From positions 1-45,297 of the forward strand of contig CAXTKD010000020.1 in NCBI GenBank assembly GCA_964244885.1: a stretch of DNA of 45,297 nucleotides, given 5' to 3'. Position 1 is the stretch's first letter; every line of letters starts with the position of its first letter. The stretch is from CAXTKD01 sp964244885. Lineage in GTDB: Bacteria > Pseudomonadota > Alphaproteobacteria > Sphingomonadales > Sphingomonadaceae. The translations under genes and the position numbers were made by a program. The notes under the pieces are model-generated. The model had not been told where the DNA came from and did no database searches. It worked only from the letters and a program-made list of their open reading frames with translations. This document shows positions 43,477 to 45,297 of the stretch, piece after piece.

Positions 43477-44825
43477 CGGCGCGCGCCCCGAAGCTTCGAC
43501 TTCTTGATCAGGCCTTCATACTGGTGCGCCAGCAGATGGCTCTGGATCTGGCTCACCGTGTCCATCGTGACGTTCACGACGATCAGCAGCGAGGTGCCGC
43601 CGAAGTAGAAGGGCACCGCCAGCTTGGCGATCAGGAACTCGGGCAGCAGGCAGATGACGGTCAGGTAGGCGGCGCCGATCACCGTGATGCGCGTCAGCAC
43701 ATAATCGAGATAGTCCGCCGTCCGCTCGCCCGGACGGATGCCCGGGATGAAGCCGCCCTGGCGCTTGAGGTTATCGGACGTCTCCTTGGGGTCGAACACC
43801 ACGGCGGTGTAGAAGAAGGAGAAGAAGATGATGCCGGCGGCGTAGAGCGCCATGTAGAGCGGCGCGCCGTGCTGGAGCGCGGTCGTCACGGTGATCAGCC
43901 AGTCGGGGCCGTTGGCGCCCTGTCCCGCGAACTGCGCGACGGTCAGCGGCATCAGCAGCAGCGACGAGGCGAAAATCGGCGCGATGACTCCGCTCGTGTT
44001 GAGCTTCAGCGGAAGGTGGCTCGAATCGCCCTGGAACATCCGGTTGCCGACCTGGCGCTTGGGATATTGGATCAGGATTCGTCGCTGCGCGCGCTCCATG
44101 AAACAGATGAAGTAGATGACCCCCGCGACGACCGCGAGGATCAGGATGAGGAAGATCGGCGAGATCGCGCCGGTGCGGCCCTGCTCGAACAGCCCGGCGA
44201 TCGCCTGCGGCAGTCGCGCGACGATGCCCGCCATGATGATCAGCGAGATGCCGTTGCCGATGCCCCGGCTGGTGATCTGCTCGCCGAGCCACATCAGGAA
44301 CATCGTGCCGCCGATCAGCGTGATCACGGTGGTGATGCGGAAGAACCAGCCCGGATCGATCACCGCGCCGACGCCCTGCGCCGCGCCCCAGCCCTCGAGT
44401 CCGACGGCGATGCCGTAGCCCTGGACCGCGGTGAGCAGCACGGTGCCCCAGCGGGTGTACTGGTTCATCTTCTTGCGCCCGCTCTCGCCCTCTTTCTTGA
44501 GGGCGGCGAGCTGCGGCGACAGCGACGTCATCAGCTGGATGATGATCGACGAGGTGATGTACGGCATGATGTTCAAGGCGACGATCGACATGCGCTGAAG
44601 CGCGCCGCCCGAGAACATGTTGACGAAGTCGAGCACGCCGCCCTGCGTACGGCTGAACAGCGACGCCAGCGCCGTCGGGTCGATGCCCGGCAGCGGCACG
44701 AAGGTGACGAGCCGGAAGACGATCAGCGCGCCGAGGGTGAACCACAGCCGCTTCTTGAGTTCGGTCGCCTTGCCGAACGACGAAAAATTGATGTTGGCGG
44801 CAAGTTGTTCGGCGGCCGATGCCAT
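43473..44825 (-). CDS. secY: Preprotein translocase subunit SecY
   Basis: SecY is the channel of the SecYEG translocon for export and membrane insertion. The 450-residue protein has the usual ten spans; marks are FGKATELKKRLWFTLGALIV at the start, VPLPGIDP, FSGGALQRMSIVALNIMPYI, the plug-region TRWGTVLL, GNGISLIIMAGIV and YPKRQVGNRMF. It is encoded between rplO and adk as in the standard spc operon. An 8-bp inverted repeat lies in the rplO-secY gap. Ffh and FtsY, which deliver proteins to SecY, are also in this window. Confidence 0.98.
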   Translation of the reverse strand: MASAAEQLAANINFSSFGKATELKKRLWFTLGALIVFRLVTFVPLPGIDPTALASLFSRTQGGVLDFVNMFSGGALQRMSIVALNIMPYITSSIIIQLMTSLSPQLAALKKEGESGRKKMNQYTRWGTVLLTAVQGYGIAVGLEGWGAAQGVGAVIDPGWFFRITTVITLIGGTMFLMWLGEQITSRGIGNGISLIIMAGIVARLPQAIAGLFEQGRTGAISPIFLILILAVVAGVIYFICFMERAQRRILIQYPKRQVGNRMFQGDSSHLPLKLNTSGVIAPIFASSLLLMPLTVAQFAGQGANGPDWLITVTTALQHGAPLYMALYAAGIIFFSFFYTAVVFDPKETSDNLKRQGGFIPGIRPGERTADYLDYVLTRITVIGAAYLTVICLLPEFLIAKLAVPFYFGGTSLLIVVNVTMDTVSQIQSHLLAHQYEGLIKKSKLRGARR

Positions 44826-44867
44826 GAATTATCTCACCCGAGGTTTTGTTACGCCCTTAGATAGGCG

Positions 44868-44895
44868 GGCGGGGCCGGCGATGCCATGCCCCGCC
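44868..44895 (-). other. Inverted repeat in the rplO-secY gap
   Basis: GGCGGGGC (44868-44875) and GCCCCGCC (44888-44895) are perfect reverse complements with a 12-nt loop that can form a small inner GGC/GCC stem. There is no T tract in the direction of transcription. It could modulate read-through from the ribosomal genes into secY; it may have no function. Confidence 0.35.
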
Positions 44896-44911
44896 TTAGC
44901 GTATTGCCGGC

Positions 44912-45297
44912 TCAGGCCTTCTTGGCGGCGCGCGCGGTGGCGCGGGCGGCCTTCTGCTCGTCCTTGCTGAGCGGCGCGGGCTTGGGCGCGGGCAGCTCGA
45001 GGCTGCCGCCGGCGGCTTCGAGAGCCGCCTTCGCAGCAGCGCTGGCGCCGGCGAGCTTGAGCTTCAGCGGCGTGGTCAGCACGCCCTTGCCGAGAAGGCG
45101 GACGCCCTCGCGCGCATGGGTGATGACGCCGGCCGCGACGAGCGCGTCGCCGTCGAGGACGCTGTCCGCGTTGATCTTGCCCGCATCGACCGCCGCCTGC
45201 AACGTGCCGAGGTTGACCTCGGCGTACTCGACGCGGAACGGATTGTTGAAGCCGCGCTTCGGCAGCCGCATGTGGAGCGGCATCTGGCCGCCTTCGA
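44912..45297 (-). CDS. rplO: 50S ribosomal protein L15, C-terminal part (runs off the window)
   Basis: The C-terminal about 127 residues of L15 are present; the frame stays open to the window edge. Family marks are EGGQMPLHMRLPKRGF, the NLGTLQAAVDAGKIN segment and VRLLGKGVLTTPLKLKLAGAS, ending in a Lys/Ala-rich tail (KAARATARAAKKA) that is longer than in E. coli. The internal Met at 45283 is not the start, since the conserved EGGQ comes before it. It is the gene before secY in the spc operon. Confidence 0.95.
   Translation of the reverse strand, partial: EGGQMPLHMRLPKRGFNNPFRVEYAEVNLGTLQAAVDAGKINADSVLDGDALVAAGVITHAREGVRLLGKGVLTTPLKLKLAGASAAAKAALEAAGGSLELPAPKPAPLSKDEQKAARATARAAKKA

Noticed and set aside
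1..45297. CRISPR arrays, tRNA or rRNA genes, transposases, phage genes
   Set aside because: I looked for repeated 25-40 bp units with spacers, tRNA-like TTCGA arms with CCA ends, and integrase or transposase motifs and found none that held up.

Overview
The window is GC-rich chromosomal DNA that looks like an alphaproteobacterium of the order Sphingomonadales (Sphingomonas-like). The case rests on gene order and family content: rpsP-rimM-trmD-rplS running into leuC-leuD-leuB-asd; the block ahcY, a DivL-type tyrosine pseudo-histidine kinase, tsaE, amgK, murU, addB, addA, trxA; PEP-CTERM proteins; and a perfect EcfG-type (GGAAC-N16-CGTT) promoter. Nearly everything is core chromosome. No tRNA, rRNA, CRISPR array, transposase, integrase or phage gene was seen. 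Coding density is very high, many genes overlap by 1-4 nt (ATGA, GTGA, TAGTG junctions), and no stretch longer than about 180 bp lacks a gene.

Layout. 1-1672 (minus): start of aminopeptidase N behind panB. 1751-5967 (plus): sodB, dapF, mtaB, ftsY and a YciB/IspZ septation protein, the last four nearly all overlapping. 5971-9183 (minus): DUF3667 zinc-ribbon membrane protein, M19 dipeptidase and a secreted unknown. 9284-17889 (plus): DUF924 gene, ffh with a hairpin-rich leader, rpsP, rimM, an inserted vapBC toxin-antitoxin pair, trmD, rplS, then leuC, a GFA-fold gene, leuD and leuB. 17966-20204 (plus): asd, a second GFA gene, an alpha/beta hydrolase. 20186-25049 (minus): a six-gene run made of a peroxiredoxin, a 4-TM SMR/EamA-like protein, a GT-C membrane glycosyltransferase, a GT2 glycosyltransferase, a DUF2304 protein and a sorbosone-dehydrogenase-like lipoprotein. 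25158-26602 (plus): YqgE/AlgH, a 36-residue secreted peptide gene with its own terminator, and a secreted four-Cys unknown. 26779-39669 (plus): ahcY, divL, tsaE, amgK, murU, a repeat element, addB, addA, trxA. 39836-42757 (plus): spore-coat-U-like secreted protein, two tandem PEP-CTERM proteins behind a sigma-54 promoter, and a DUF2171-TM-OmpA fusion behind an EcfG-type promoter. 42802-45297 (minus): adk, secY and the end of rplO, the tail of the spc ribosomal operon.

How the parts work together. Protein targeting is covered by ftsY, ffh and secY; translation by rpsP/rimM/trmD/rplS, tsaE and mtaB (t6A and ms2t6A modification at tRNA A37). Cell-wall precursors come from dapF and asd, and MurNAc is recycled by amgK and murU. 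AddAB repairs double-strand breaks. The 21.5-24.6 kb cassette has the parts of a lipid-linked glycosylation system: GT2 to load a polyprenyl phosphate, an SMR-like candidate flippase and a GT-C transferase.

Most interesting: (1) vapBC seamlessly embedded between rimM and trmD, with an 8-bp inverted repeat over its candidate promoter; (2) a canonical sigma-54 promoter before the tandem PEP-CTERM genes; (3) an EcfG-type stress promoter before a DUF2171-OmpA fusion; (4) the candidate lipid-linked glycosylation cassette; (5) a very small secreted peptide gene; (6) a palindromic repeat absorbed in frame into mtaB. I see no wholly new multi-gene defence or biosynthetic system here. The novelty is in regulation and in inserted modules.
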